17,880 nt of DNA from Candidatus Falkowbacteria bacterium RIFCSPLOWO2_02_FULL_45_15. Lineage in GTDB: Bacteria > Patescibacteriota > Patescibacteriia > Patescibacteriales > XYC2-FULL-47-12. Numbering within the stretch: the stretch's first letter is position 1; each line of letters begins with the position of its first letter. A program made the position numbers and the translations under genes. The stretch spans positions 8,891-26,770 of the forward strand of contig MFFV01000053.1 of NCBI GenBank assembly GCA_001777995.1, in the 5' to 3' direction. This document shows, piece by piece, positions 6,223 through 12,927 of the stretch. The notes under the pieces are model-generated. The model was not told the DNA's origin. It ran no database searches and saw nothing but the letters and a program-made list of their open reading frames with translations.

Positions 6223-6311
6223 GTCATTCCCGCCCCGCAATAAATACGGGGTAAACTCCGGCGGGAATCTCGCTAATAATTCACTGGATTCCCGCTTTCC
6301 CGGGAATGACA
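6222..6311. repeat. REP/MITE-like palindromic element between ftsW and murG
   Basis: A 90-bp element is bounded by perfect 11-bp inverted repeats, TGTCATTCCCG (6222-6232) and CGGGAATGACA (6301-6311). Inside are ATTCCCGC/GCGGGAAT (6226-6233, 6261-6268), a nested CCCCG/CGGGG pair (6233-6237, 6247-6251) and a second small hairpin ATTCCCG/CGGGAAT (6288-6294, 6301-6307). The ATTCCC...GGGAAT core and the CTGGATTCCCGC segment are like palindromes found in many bacteria (for example dRS3-type repeats of Neisseria). It fills nearly all of the 109-bp gap and has no coding capacity, so it would have to be moved by an enzyme encoded elsewhere. Confidence 0.8.
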
Positions 6312-6320
6312 ATAAAAAAA

Positions 6321-7472
6321 CTATCTTGTTTGTTTACTAACATTCACTAAAATACCGGCGGCCGCGAGCGCCGCCATCATCGCCGAACCGCCGTAACTGA
6401 CGAAAGGCAACGGCACTCCGGTCATCGGGATAAAATTTATCATGCCGGCGATATTAATAAAGGCTTGCGCGCTAAACCAAGTAACGATGCCGATGGCGAT
6501 TAAGCGGCCGTAAACATCCGGCGCTCGCTGGGAAACCAGCCAGCCGCGATAAAATAAAAAAACATACAACAGCACTAACATAACGGAAAAAATAAAGCCG
6601 GTCTCTTCCGCGATGATGGGAAAAATAGCGTCTCCCTGCACTTCCGGCAAATAGCGAAACTTCTGGCGGGAGTTGCCAAAGCCCTTGCCCCAAAACCCGC
6701 CGGAGCCGACGGCGATCAGCGACTGGTCAATTTGGTAGCACACCTCTTCCGGGCTGTAGCTGGCGTCAAAAAAGCAGCGAAAGCGGTCCATCTGGTAAGG
6801 GGCTATTTTAATCATGATGAATAAAATGATTGCGCCGGCAAAGCTAATCGCCGTAATGTGCTTTAAATTGCCCCCGCCCACAAAATAAACCGCTAACGAA
6901 ATCAAGAGCATGATAAACAATGTGCCGGTATCCGGCTGGAGCAGCATCAGTAAACTAACGATGCCTAACAGCACCACTAAGGGCATCGTGCCGTGATGCA
7001 AATCAACCAATTCTTTGCCTCTCTTTTCTATCCAGGCCGCGAGATAGAGCAGAAAAGTAAGTTTAACGATTTCCGACGGCTGCAGCGAAAAGCCAAAAAT
7101 ACTGATCCAGCTTCTCGCGTGCCCCCAGCCGGCTTTCAGAGTAGGCACGAAAACGACGATTAACAACAAGAGGGAGAAAATCAGCAGCCCCAGCGCCATT
7201 TTTTTGTACTGATGGTAATCAAACCGGCTTAAGAAAAAAAATAAGCACAGTCCTAACGCCAAACCGAACAGTTGATGGTTAAAATAAAAATAACTGGTCT
7301 GAAAGCTGGCGTAAGAAATCGCGCTGGAGGCGGACGACAGCATGATTAAGCCAAAAATTATAATGGCAAAAACCGCGGCGACGATAAAATAATCAGCCGG
7401 ATGATAATTAGACCGTTCATGGATCAATCCGCTAATTATTAATTTGAAGCGCTGGAAGCGACGAGACAACAT
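6321..7472 (-). CDS. ftsW: FtsW/RodA-type SEDS peptidoglycan glycosyltransferase
   Basis: A complete 383-residue polytopic membrane protein of the SEDS family, which polymerises lipid II glycan strands, with FtsW acting at the division septum together with a class B PBP. About ten hydrophobic segments are visible from residue 27 on. Family motifs include ARSWISIFGFSLQPSEIVKL (119-138), LQPDTGT (178-184), QSLIAVGSGGFWGKG (250-264), RYLPEVQGDAIFPIIAEE (273-290, the expected catalytic Asp being D281) and GVPLPFVSYGGSAM near the C-terminus. FtsW rather than RodA is inferred from its place between mraY and murG. The first 20 residues are basic and cytoplasmic. ATG start without a Shine-Dalgarno; it follows mraY by 43 bp, so co-transcription is likely. 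A palindromic element lies just past its stop. Confidence 0.93.
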   Translation of the reverse strand: MLSRRFQRFKLIISGLIHERSNYHPADYFIVAAVFAIIIFGLIMLSSASSAISYASFQTSYFYFNHQLFGLALGLCLFFFLSRFDYHQYKKMALGLLIFSLLLLIVVFVPTLKAGWGHARSWISIFGFSLQPSEIVKLTFLLYLAAWIEKRGKELVDLHHGTMPLVVLLGIVSLLMLLQPDTGTLFIMLLISLAVYFVGGGNLKHITAISFAGAIILFIMIKIAPYQMDRFRCFFDASYSPEEVCYQIDQSLIAVGSGGFWGKGFGNSRQKFRYLPEVQGDAIFPIIAEETGFIFSVMLVLLYVFLFYRGWLVSQRAPDVYGRLIAIGIVTWFSAQAFINIAGMINFIPMTGVPLPFVSYGGSAMMAALAAAGILVNVSKQTR

Positions 7473-7515
7473 GGTTTAATTAAGTTAATGTTCAATTTAA
7501 AGGGCTATTTGAACT

Positions 7516-8550
7516 TTATTTATCCAATAAAAACAAAATAAGCCCGATCACGGCGCTGACGCCGGAAATAAGCCAAAAGCGCATTACGATTTTATATTCC
7601 GGCCAACCGACGGCTTCCAGATGATGATGAATGGGTGAAGATAAAAATATTTTTTTGCCGCGCAGTTTTTTCGAGATAAATTGAATAATGGAAGAAAAAG
7701 TTTCGACGACGAATAAAACGCCGATTATCGGCAACAGTAACGCTTGATTAGTAAGCATGGCTATTATTCCTAAAGTAACCCCGAGCGACATCGCTCCCGT
7801 GTCTCCCATAAAAAAGCGGGCCGGTTTAATGTTGAACCACAAAAAAGCAATCAGCGCGCCAATGATAACGCCGCAAAAAGCGGCCAAGTCATATTTTCCT
7901 TGCACAAAGGCAATCACCCCGTAAGCGCCGAAAGCGGTTAAGAGCGTGCCGCCGGCCAGACCGTCTAAACCGTCAATAAAATTTACCGAGAAAGCGGTGG
8001 CGACGATGATAAAAATAAAGATCGGAATGTACCACCAGCCAATCTGGAAGTTGCCGACGAAAGGCACGTGCAGCAAATCCCAATCAAGCTTAAAATAAAA
8101 CCAAAGCGCGCCCACCGCGGCGATTAAAGTGTAAATCAGGAGCCGTTGTTTGATGCTTAATCCTCCCTTGCCACGGCCGCGGATGTCTAAGATGTCATCA
8201 CCCAAACCGATAATGGCGGCGGCTACCAAAGAGCCGAGCGGCAATAGCGTCTGGCTGCGGGTTAAAAAGTTTAGCTGGCGAAAAAAATCCAGGTCAATAA
8301 ATTTTCCCGCGTAGAAAAACACCAGCGCCACCGCCAGCACCGTCACCCAAATAATTAAGCCCCCCATCGTCGGCGTGCCTTCTTTTTCTTTATGCAAGGC
8401 GGTAAAAATCGGCGTCGTGCCGTTGTTGCGGATGCTTTTGCCTAAGCGGTATTTATATAAAAAATGGGTGAGCAGCGGGGTCCATAAGACCGCGGCCAAA
8501 CTGGCTAAAGCGGTTAAAAACAAAATTTTAACGACGTAAAAATTTTCCAT
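7516..8550 (-). CDS. mraY: MraY, phospho-N-acetylmuramoyl-pentapeptide transferase
   Basis: A complete 344-residue integral membrane enzyme that moves phospho-MurNAc-pentapeptide from UDP onto undecaprenyl phosphate, giving lipid I. About ten membrane segments are seen. Diagnostic motifs are GTPTMGG (58-64), the aspartate pair in GLGDDILD (115-122), NFIDGLDGLAGG (190-201), FFMGDTGA (246-253) and SPIHHHLE (305-312), with all expected acidic and histidine residues present. The start ATG lies 5 nt after the stop of the preceding small membrane gene, with AAGG just upstream (only 3 nt from the ATG), so translation coupling is likely. It is the first recognised cell-wall gene of the unit that continues with ftsW and murG. 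The usual neighbour murD is absent. Confidence 0.96.
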   Translation of the reverse strand: MENFYVVKILFLTALASLAAVLWTPLLTHFLYKYRLGKSIRNNGTTPIFTALHKEKEGTPTMGGLIIWVTVLAVALVFFYAGKFIDLDFFRQLNFLTRSQTLLPLGSLVAAAIIGLGDDILDIRGRGKGGLSIKQRLLIYTLIAAVGALWFYFKLDWDLLHVPFVGNFQIGWWYIPIFIFIIVATAFSVNFIDGLDGLAGGTLLTAFGAYGVIAFVQGKYDLAAFCGVIIGALIAFLWFNIKPARFFMGDTGAMSLGVTLGIIAMLTNQALLLPIIGVLFVVETFSSIIQFISKKLRGKKIFLSSPIHHHLEAVGWPEYKIVMRFWLISGVSAVIGLILFLLDK

Positions 8551-8555
8551 AAGCC

Positions 8556-8969
8556 TTATTTAAAATTAATCAGCATAATCGCCGCTACCCCTAAAATTAA
8601 AAAGACATTGACTAAACTTGAACTGACGGCAAAAAGGTACATAAAAAATCTGCTCTCCTCTTTAATCAGGTAAGAAAAAACGGCATTCGCGGCGATAATG
8701 ATTAAGCCCAGCAAAGGAATAAAATAAACTTGGCGGGGCGAGCCGATTAAGGTGATGCCAAAATAAATATTGTGGTGCAAACCGATAATATCGGCGCTTA
8801 CTTTAGAAGTAAGCAATGCGCTTAACAGCCAACTGACGCTGTTTAACAGCAAGCTGATTAAAAGCAACTGCCGCAAAATGGCGTCGCGCCATAAAATACC
8901 CATGCCGGTTCTGATTTCACTGGCTTGCAAATGCAGCCAGCCGTAAAATTGGGCTAAGTTGTTATTCAT
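8556..8969 (-). CDS. Unrecognised small membrane protein leading the mraY operon
   Basis: A 137-residue protein I cannot assign to a named family. Three clear hydrophobic segments lie near residues 34-54, 80-102 and 110-134. The pattern around HHNIYFGITLIGSPRQVYF (66-84), with a possible short loop before the second segment, is the most distinctive part. The gene ends 5 nt before mraY, so the two are surely co-transcribed and probably translationally coupled. An extended -10 promoter ends 6 nt before its ATG and there is no Shine-Dalgarno, suggesting a leaderless mRNA. The position suggests a membrane partner of precursor synthesis or division, but no catalytic motif is visible. Confidence 0.8.
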   Translation of the reverse strand: MNNNLAQFYGWLHLQASEIRTGMGILWRDAILRQLLLISLLLNSVSWLLSALLTSKVSADIIGLHHNIYFGITLIGSPRQVYFIPLLGLIIIAANAVFSYLIKEESRFFMYLFAVSSSLVNVFLILGVAAIMLINFK

Positions 8970-8975
8970 GCCTAT

Positions 8976-9003
8976 ATTGTAGCAAAATTACGGCCAAACG
9001 CAA
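8976..9003 (-). promoter_or_regulatory. Extended -10 promoter for the mraY operon
   Basis: The minus strand carries TACAAT (8976-8981) preceded by TGC (8982-8984), an extended -10. The -35 is a weak TTGCGT (8998-9003), 16 bp away. The hexamer ends 6 nt before the ATG at 8967-8969. The site fits in the 35-bp gap after the PAP2-LssY gene and is the best candidate for driving mraY, ftsW and murG. Confidence 0.55.
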
Positions 9004-9004
9004 A

Positions 9005-10531
9005 TTATTCCGGCAAAAAAATCACGGCCGCTTTCCCGTCGGTAAAAAATAAGTCGCCGGCTTGATTTCTGCCTAAAGTCGGCTCAACGACGCCAAATTC
9101 TTGGCTAAAGCTTACTTGGCCGGTAGCCATTAAATCGGCTTTGATTTTGTCTCTTTCTTTGTCAATCGCCGGGTCAATCGCATGAGCCGGAAAAAAATTT
9201 TTACTAAGCTCAATCGTTTTGTCAAAATGGGCGGTGGCGAACCAAACCGCGCGCCCATCGGCTAATCTAAACGGCGTTTCCCAAAAATGCACGTGGTGGC
9301 GCTCGCGCACCGATTGCTCCGCCGTCGGCTGTTCAAACGCGAAATCATTGGGGCGGCTGTTCCAAAACGTCGGCGTCCCCGGCGCCTGCGGGTAAGGACG
9401 GTTATAAATAGCGGTAATTACCATGCGCCATAAAGTTTTAACGCTTATCGAGTCGGTCAAGAGCCAGCCCTTTGCCCGCATATCTTTGATCAGCTCTCCC
9501 CGGCGGGCGATAATAATTAAATTGACAGGTTCCATCGGAACGCCAATAATATTTTCGCTATTTTTTGGCAGCCGCTGAAATAATTTTTCCGGGATATCGG
9601 CCTGATTGATAATTTGGTATTCCGGTTCGAGCAAAACCGCCGTTTTAGTCAAAGGATGGCTCGCAAAAAAATACAGCCAATAACTGAACCAAGCTACGAG
9701 CATAATCATACTGGCCGCGAATATTTTCCGCCGAGACATTAAAATGCTTTTTTTCAACTGGCCGTTAAATTTACTTCTGATTTCTATCGCCGTAATTAAA
9801 ACCGCGAGCAGCGCTAACCCGGACGCTAAGCTTGCCAATACGTCCGACGGCCAATGCACTCCTAAATAAATGCGGGAAAAACCAACAGCGCCGGCTAATA
9901 GTAAACTCGCGAATATTGTCGCTAATTTAGCCCAAAGATTTTTTTGCCGGCGAAAAATAAAATAGGCTACTAAGCCGTAAAAAGCTAACGCGACGAACAT
10001 GTGCCCGCTGGGAAAGCTGAATCCTTGTTCCAAATATAAAGCGTTAACGAGCGGCGGGCGGGGGCGAGCCACCGCGTATTTAACCAGCCAAACAAACAGC
10101 TCCCCTACCCCGACGGATACCAGCAGCGCCGCCAGATAGTAAAAGCCCCTAACCATGAATAAATAACAACTGACGAACAGCAGACCTAAAAAAACTACTT
10201 GCCAATTCCCCAGATAGGTTACGAGCAGCATTATCTGGTTTAACCACGGGGTATGGAATATTTGGATTAAATTGATAATTCGTAAATCCGCTTCAATCAT
10301 CGGCTCCCGCCCGATGACGTCCTGCAACACGCCAAAGAATAAAAAAATGAAAATCGCGCTAGAAACCATCCCTAATGTTAAATGCAAACCGAATTGTTCG
10401 TTGGGAGTAATCCTTTTTTTAACAAAGCTAAAAAAGCGCGGGTAACGCGCCATTACTTTCTTTATTTCCGGGTCGTTAACGATTCCCTGACCGGTTGATT
10501 TTATTATGGACCTGATAAACCTTAACGGCAT
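9005..10531 (-). CDS. PAP2 phosphatase with C-terminal LssY domain (putative polyprenyl-pyrophosphate phosphatase)
   Basis: A 508-residue membrane protein in two parts. The N-terminal half is a PAP2 acid-phosphatase domain with its three motifs: KYAVARPRPP (151-160), PSGH (174-177) and SRIYLGVHWPSD (219-230), keeping the key Lys, Arg and His residues. Around it are six or so membrane helices. After a further helix near 270-290, residues from about 325 onward match the LssY C-terminal type (LIIIARRGELIKDM, FWNSRPNDFAFEQPT, RERHHVHFWETPF, AVWFATAHFD). PAP2 enzymes of this layout dephosphorylate lipid pyrophosphates or phosphatidate-type lipids. Beside mraY and murG, recycling of undecaprenyl pyrophosphate is the natural inference but is not proven. 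A 41-residue cytoplasmic-looking N-terminus precedes the first helix. ATG start with no Shine-Dalgarno; 34 bp downstream of the next gene. Confidence 0.88.
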   Translation of the reverse strand: MPLRFIRSIIKSTGQGIVNDPEIKKVMARYPRFFSFVKKRITPNEQFGLHLTLGMVSSAIFIFLFFGVLQDVIGREPMIEADLRIINLIQIFHTPWLNQIMLLVTYLGNWQVVFLGLLFVSCYLFMVRGFYYLAALLVSVGVGELFVWLVKYAVARPRPPLVNALYLEQGFSFPSGHMFVALAFYGLVAYFIFRRQKNLWAKLATIFASLLLAGAVGFSRIYLGVHWPSDVLASLASGLALLAVLITAIEIRSKFNGQLKKSILMSRRKIFAASMIMLVAWFSYWLYFFASHPLTKTAVLLEPEYQIINQADIPEKLFQRLPKNSENIIGVPMEPVNLIIIARRGELIKDMRAKGWLLTDSISVKTLWRMVITAIYNRPYPQAPGTPTFWNSRPNDFAFEQPTAEQSVRERHHVHFWETPFRLADGRAVWFATAHFDKTIELSKNFFPAHAIDPAIDKERDKIKADLMATGQVSFSQEFGVVEPTLGRNQAGDLFFTDGKAAVIFLPE

Positions 10532-10565
10532 AAATAAAATTTTTTAAAAAAATTTAAGCCGACTT

Positions 10566-10958
10566 TTAAATAATAATATGCTTATTTTTAGGGAAAATAA
10601 CCAAAGCCGGCGCTAAAAACATCAACCAGTGCAAGAGCATAAACAACCAAACAAACCAAAGTTCATACCCTTGCCAGAAATATTTAGTCTGTAAAATAAG
10701 CGCTACCCAAAAAAATACCCAAGCCGCCAGCCAGTAAGGGTTGCGCGTAAAATATTTCATGATGCGCAGAGCGATAAAACCCCAAAATACGCCAAAGATA
10801 ATTTTGTTGGGAAAATAAATAAAGGGCACGGCAAATTCTTCTCGGCTTTGGTGCACTATCCAATCAATGATTGTGCCGATAACCACTACCAACGCTATTA
10901 CCGCTAATTGCTGCGCCATAATTTTAGCGGTTGGCGCTAATTGGCTGGTTTTAAACAT
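10566..10958 (-). CDS. Unrecognised four-helix membrane protein
   Basis: From the ATG at 10958 the protein has 130 residues and about four hydrophobic segments separated by short loops. It is rich in Trp, Phe and Tyr (for example YWLAAWVFFWVAL and YELWFVWLFML). The C-terminus is basic (FPKNKHIII). An in-frame ATG at 11021 would add 21 residues but would overlap the upstream gene by 52 nt. The 10958 start leaves an 11-nt gap and is preferred. No catalytic motif is seen and I cannot name the family. It lies between another small membrane gene and the PAP2-LssY gene, all in one direction, so it is probably part of that small operon. Confidence 0.7.
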   Translation of the reverse strand: MFKTSQLAPTAKIMAQQLAVIALVVVIGTIIDWIVHQSREEFAVPFIYFPNKIIFGVFWGFIALRIMKYFTRNPYWLAAWVFFWVALILQTKYFWQGYELWFVWLFMLLHWLMFLAPALVIFPKNKHIII

Positions 10959-10969
10959 AGACGCAATAA

Positions 10970-11281
10970 TTAACGGCTGGCTAAAATGCTTATTAAGACG
11001 GCGATAATGATGATTAACCACCCGAGATTATAAAAAAATAATTTTATCCCCCGCTCTTTTTCGCCGCTGAAATATAAATATATCGGCCGGCCTAACACGA
11101 GCGCGCCGGTGATCGTAGCCGAAACGACCAACAGCAATAAGATTAATATCGGGCCCCAGACGTCTTTTATTTTGCCGAACAGTCGCTCGCCGTGAGTCAT
11201 CAGCCAGGCAACGGCGCTGACATAAATCAATACTCCCAGCGAACTTAAAAAACTTTGCAGGAGCAAGGGTAATTTTTTCAT
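10970..11281 (-). CDS. Unrecognised small membrane protein
   Basis: A 103-residue protein with three hydrophobic segments near residues 9-29, 43-65 and 82-101, so most of it is in the membrane. The second and third are joined by a short polar loop (YFSGEKERGIK). The family is not recognised. It is the first gene of a three-gene minus-strand group ending in the PAP2-LssY phosphatase. A promoter with 17-bp spacing lies about 26 nt upstream of the ATG and is divergent from the sigma-factor promoter. Confidence 0.72.
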   Translation of the reverse strand: MKKLPLLLQSFLSSLGVLIYVSAVAWLMTHGERLFGKIKDVWGPILILLLLVVSATITGALVLGRPIYLYFSGEKERGIKLFFYNLGWLIIIIAVLISILASR

Positions 11282-11313
11282 ACTGGTAATTTAAAAATTA
11301 ATAAGCTATTTAT

Positions 11314-11342
11314 ATTTTACTTCTTTTTTGCAATAAAAGCAA
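11314..11342 (-). promoter_or_regulatory. Predicted promoter of the three-gene membrane/PAP2 group
   Basis: The minus strand has TTGCTT (11337-11342) and TAAAAT (11314-11319) with a 17-bp spacer. The predicted transcription start is about 26 nt before the ATG at 11281. It sits back-to-back with the sigma-factor promoter in the same intergenic stretch (11282-11394). Confidence 0.5.
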
Positions 11343-11357
11343 AAAGCCGCCTAACGT

Positions 11358-11386
11358 TTGGAAAATCAATAGCGATGTGATATAGT
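11358..11386 (+). promoter_or_regulatory. Predicted promoter of the ECF sigma factor gene
   Basis: TTGGAA (11358-11363) and TATAGT (11381-11386) are 17 bp apart, with TGA directly before the -10 (11378-11380) giving an extended -10. The hexamer ends 8 nt before the ATG at 11395, so the mRNA would have almost no leader. The pattern is housekeeping-like; I see no GGAAC/CGTC-type ECF self-promoter here. Confidence 0.55.
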
Positions 11387-11394
11387 GGTACATT

Positions 11395-11940
11395 ATGATA
11401 AATCTTACCGATGCCGAATTAATCAAGCGGGCGGTTCAAGGCGATGATGCCGCCTTAACGGAGCTCGTGCAACATTACCTTAAGCCGGCGTATGCCTTTG
11501 CTTATCGGTACGTACGCAACCGGCAAGACGCGGAAGACATTACGCAGGAAGTGTTTGTTAAAGTTTGGAAAAATTTAAAAAAGTTTGACGCCAGCAAGCC
11601 TTTCCATCCCTGGCTATACCAAATCACTAAAAACACTTGTTTTGATTGGCTAAGGAAGAAATCAGCCGTCCCCTTCTCTGAATTGGACAAAATAAAAGAA
11701 ATTGCCGCGGACGCTTCGCCTCCACCAGACGTTTTAGCCGACCAAAGCCTGCTGCAAGATGAACTCACGGCCGCCGCCGAGCGGCTGGCGCCGAAATACG
11801 CGAAAGTAATTTCTCTCTACCATCAGCAAAACTTGAACTTTAGGCAAATTGCCGAATTATTGCAAGAACCTCTTAATACCGTTAAAAGCCGCTATCGGCG
11901 CGCCTTATTGTTAATGAAAAAAATGCTTAAATTAAATTAA
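11395..11940 (+). CDS. ECF-type RNA polymerase sigma factor (sigma-70 family, RpoE-like)
   Basis: A complete 181-residue sigma factor with only regions 2 and 4, as in the extracytoplasmic-function group. Region 2 spans about 20-90, with core-binding and -10 recognition motifs YVRNRQDAEDITQEVFVKVW (39-58). Region 4 spans about 125-178, with a helix-turn-helix in NFRQIAELLQEPLNTVKSR (148-166) for -35 recognition. There is no long region 1 or 3. It would direct RNA polymerase to a small regulon, most likely in response to envelope stress. The next gene encodes an anti-sigma-like membrane protein, the usual arrangement. No Shine-Dalgarno precedes the ATG. All genes to the end of the window follow on the same strand, so they may be its targets or co-transcribed. 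Confidence 0.95.
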   Translation: MINLTDAELIKRAVQGDDAALTELVQHYLKPAYAFAYRYVRNRQDAEDITQEVFVKVWKNLKKFDASKPFHPWLYQITKNTCFDWLRKKSAVPFSELDKIKEIAADASPPPDVLADQSLLQDELTAAAERLAPKYAKVISLYHQQNLNFRQIAELLQEPLNTVKSRYRRALLLMKKMLKLN

Positions 11941-11993
11941 GGATGCACCAAAACGCGTCCTGTTGCCGTATATTATTTGTATACCATAACCAT

Positions 11994-12413
11994 ATGGAAA
12001 ACTATTTTACCCAATTCCCTGCCGGCCAAAAAATTGAGGCCCCTGACGGCTTGTTAGATAAAGTTATGTCCCGGATTATTGCCGAGAAAAGATTGCGGCT
12101 GCGCCGCCGCTTGTTTGGCATTTTAATGTTATTGTTGGCGAGCATAGCCGGCGCCGTGCCGGCTGGACAAGCTTTTTGGAATGACGTTACCGGCTCCGGG
12201 CTTAATTTATATTTAACTTTAGCGTTTTACGATTGGAGCGCGATTTTAAATAATTGGCAAGATTTCAGCTTCACTATCTTAGAATCATTGCCCGTCATCA
12301 GCGCCGCGGCACTGCTCGGCGCGGGACTGGCAGTATTACTAACCCTTAAATACGCGATTCAGTATTACGAAAAAATTTCTCCTTCTTCACTATTGTTTAA
12401 AACAATTAACTAA
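11994..12413 (+). CDS. Anti-sigma-like membrane protein
   Basis: From the ATG at 11994 the protein has 139 residues. A short N-terminal cytoplasmic part (ENYFTQFPAGQKIEAPDGLL and following) and a basic helix (RLRLRRRLFG) lead into a first membrane helix near 37-58. An outer or loop region rich in Trp follows, then a second helix near 95-120 and a basic tail. The frame is open from an ATG at 11943, 2 nt after the sigma stop, but those 17 residues (Cys- and His-containing) look unlike the rest, so I prefer 11994. Its position right after the sigma gene and its topology suggest that it holds the sigma factor at the membrane. No zinc-binding HxxxCxxC motif is present, so it is not a classical ZAS-type anti-sigma. 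The function is inferred from context. Confidence 0.65.
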   Translation: MENYFTQFPAGQKIEAPDGLLDKVMSRIIAEKRLRLRRRLFGILMLLLASIAGAVPAGQAFWNDVTGSGLNLYLTLAFYDWSAILNNWQDFSFTILESLPVISAAALLGAGLAVLLTLKYAIQYYEKISPSSLLFKTIN

Positions 12414-12418
12414 CCAAT

Positions 12419-12919
12419 ATGAACCTGCAAACTTTTTTTCAATCTAAAAAATTTAAATGGCTGCTAGCCGGCATTGGCGCGCTTATTATTGCGCTCTTGA
12501 TATTCCAGTTAGGCGCAACCGTCGGCTCCCGCAAAGCGCGCTTTGAGTACCGCTGGGCGCAAAATTATCACCGGATGTTTGGGGGCCCTAAAGGCGGTTT
12601 TTTTCAAGACTTTACCGGACAAGATTTCGTCAGCGGCCATGGCACTGCCGGCGATATTATTAAAATTGACGGGGACAATTTAATTATCCAAGGGCAAGAT
12701 GACGTTGAAAAAATAATAACGATTGCCAGCTCTACCGTTATTAAAAGCGGCGCTAACGACCTGACGGCGTCAGCGTTAAAAATTAACGATCCGGTGGTAG
12801 TTATCGGTTCGCCGCAAGAGGACGGTTCAATACTCGCAAAAATTATCAGGATGTTTAATCCGGAAGATAATTTGCCGCCGCCTCCCCCTCGCCCAAAAAA
12901 ATTTAGAATGTGGCGCTAG
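12419..12919 (+). CDS. Membrane-anchored DUF5666-like protein
   Basis: A 166-residue protein. Residues 14-37 form a single N-terminal membrane anchor, followed by a Trp/Tyr-rich juxtamembrane part (FEYRWAQNYHRMFGGPKGG). The globular part, about 75-148, is a small beta domain: GDIIKIDGDNLIIQG, then an IASSTVIKSG strand, then INDPVVVIGSPQEDGSILAKIIR. This pattern, a strand pair, an 'on/off' hydrophobic alternation and a DGSI turn, fits the DUF5666 type, whose biochemical role is not established. The tail is proline-rich (LPPPPPRPKKFRMWR). It starts 5 nt after the anti-sigma-like gene and 8 nt before the membrane-fusion gene, so it is surely in the same operon. It probably sits outside the cytoplasmic membrane. 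Confidence 0.8.
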   Translation: MNLQTFFQSKKFKWLLAGIGALIIALLIFQLGATVGSRKARFEYRWAQNYHRMFGGPKGGFFQDFTGQDFVSGHGTAGDIIKIDGDNLIIQGQDDVEKIITIASSTVIKSGANDLTASALKINDPVVVIGSPQEDGSILAKIIRMFNPEDNLPPPPPRPKKFRMWR

Positions 12920-12927
12920 TAATATTT

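Noticed and set aside
11358..11394. ECF-type self-promoter of the sigma gene
   Set aside because: GGAAAAT and CGATG are present but only about 8 bp apart, not the 15-17 bp expected; the housekeeping pattern fits better.
11941..11960. Small hairpin GGATGC/GCGTCC after the sigma gene as a terminator
   Set aside because: Only six pairs including one G-T, no T-run follows, and the next genes are tightly packed on the same strand.
11943..11993. ATG start for the anti-sigma-like gene directly after the sigma stop
   Set aside because: The added 17 residues (Cys- and His-containing) look unlike the rest of the protein and any ribosome-binding site would be too close; kept only as an alternative.
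12910..12927. GTG start for the membrane-fusion protein
   Set aside because: It overlaps the previous gene's stop and adds only six residues; the ATG at 12928 gives a normal basic N-terminus before the anchor.
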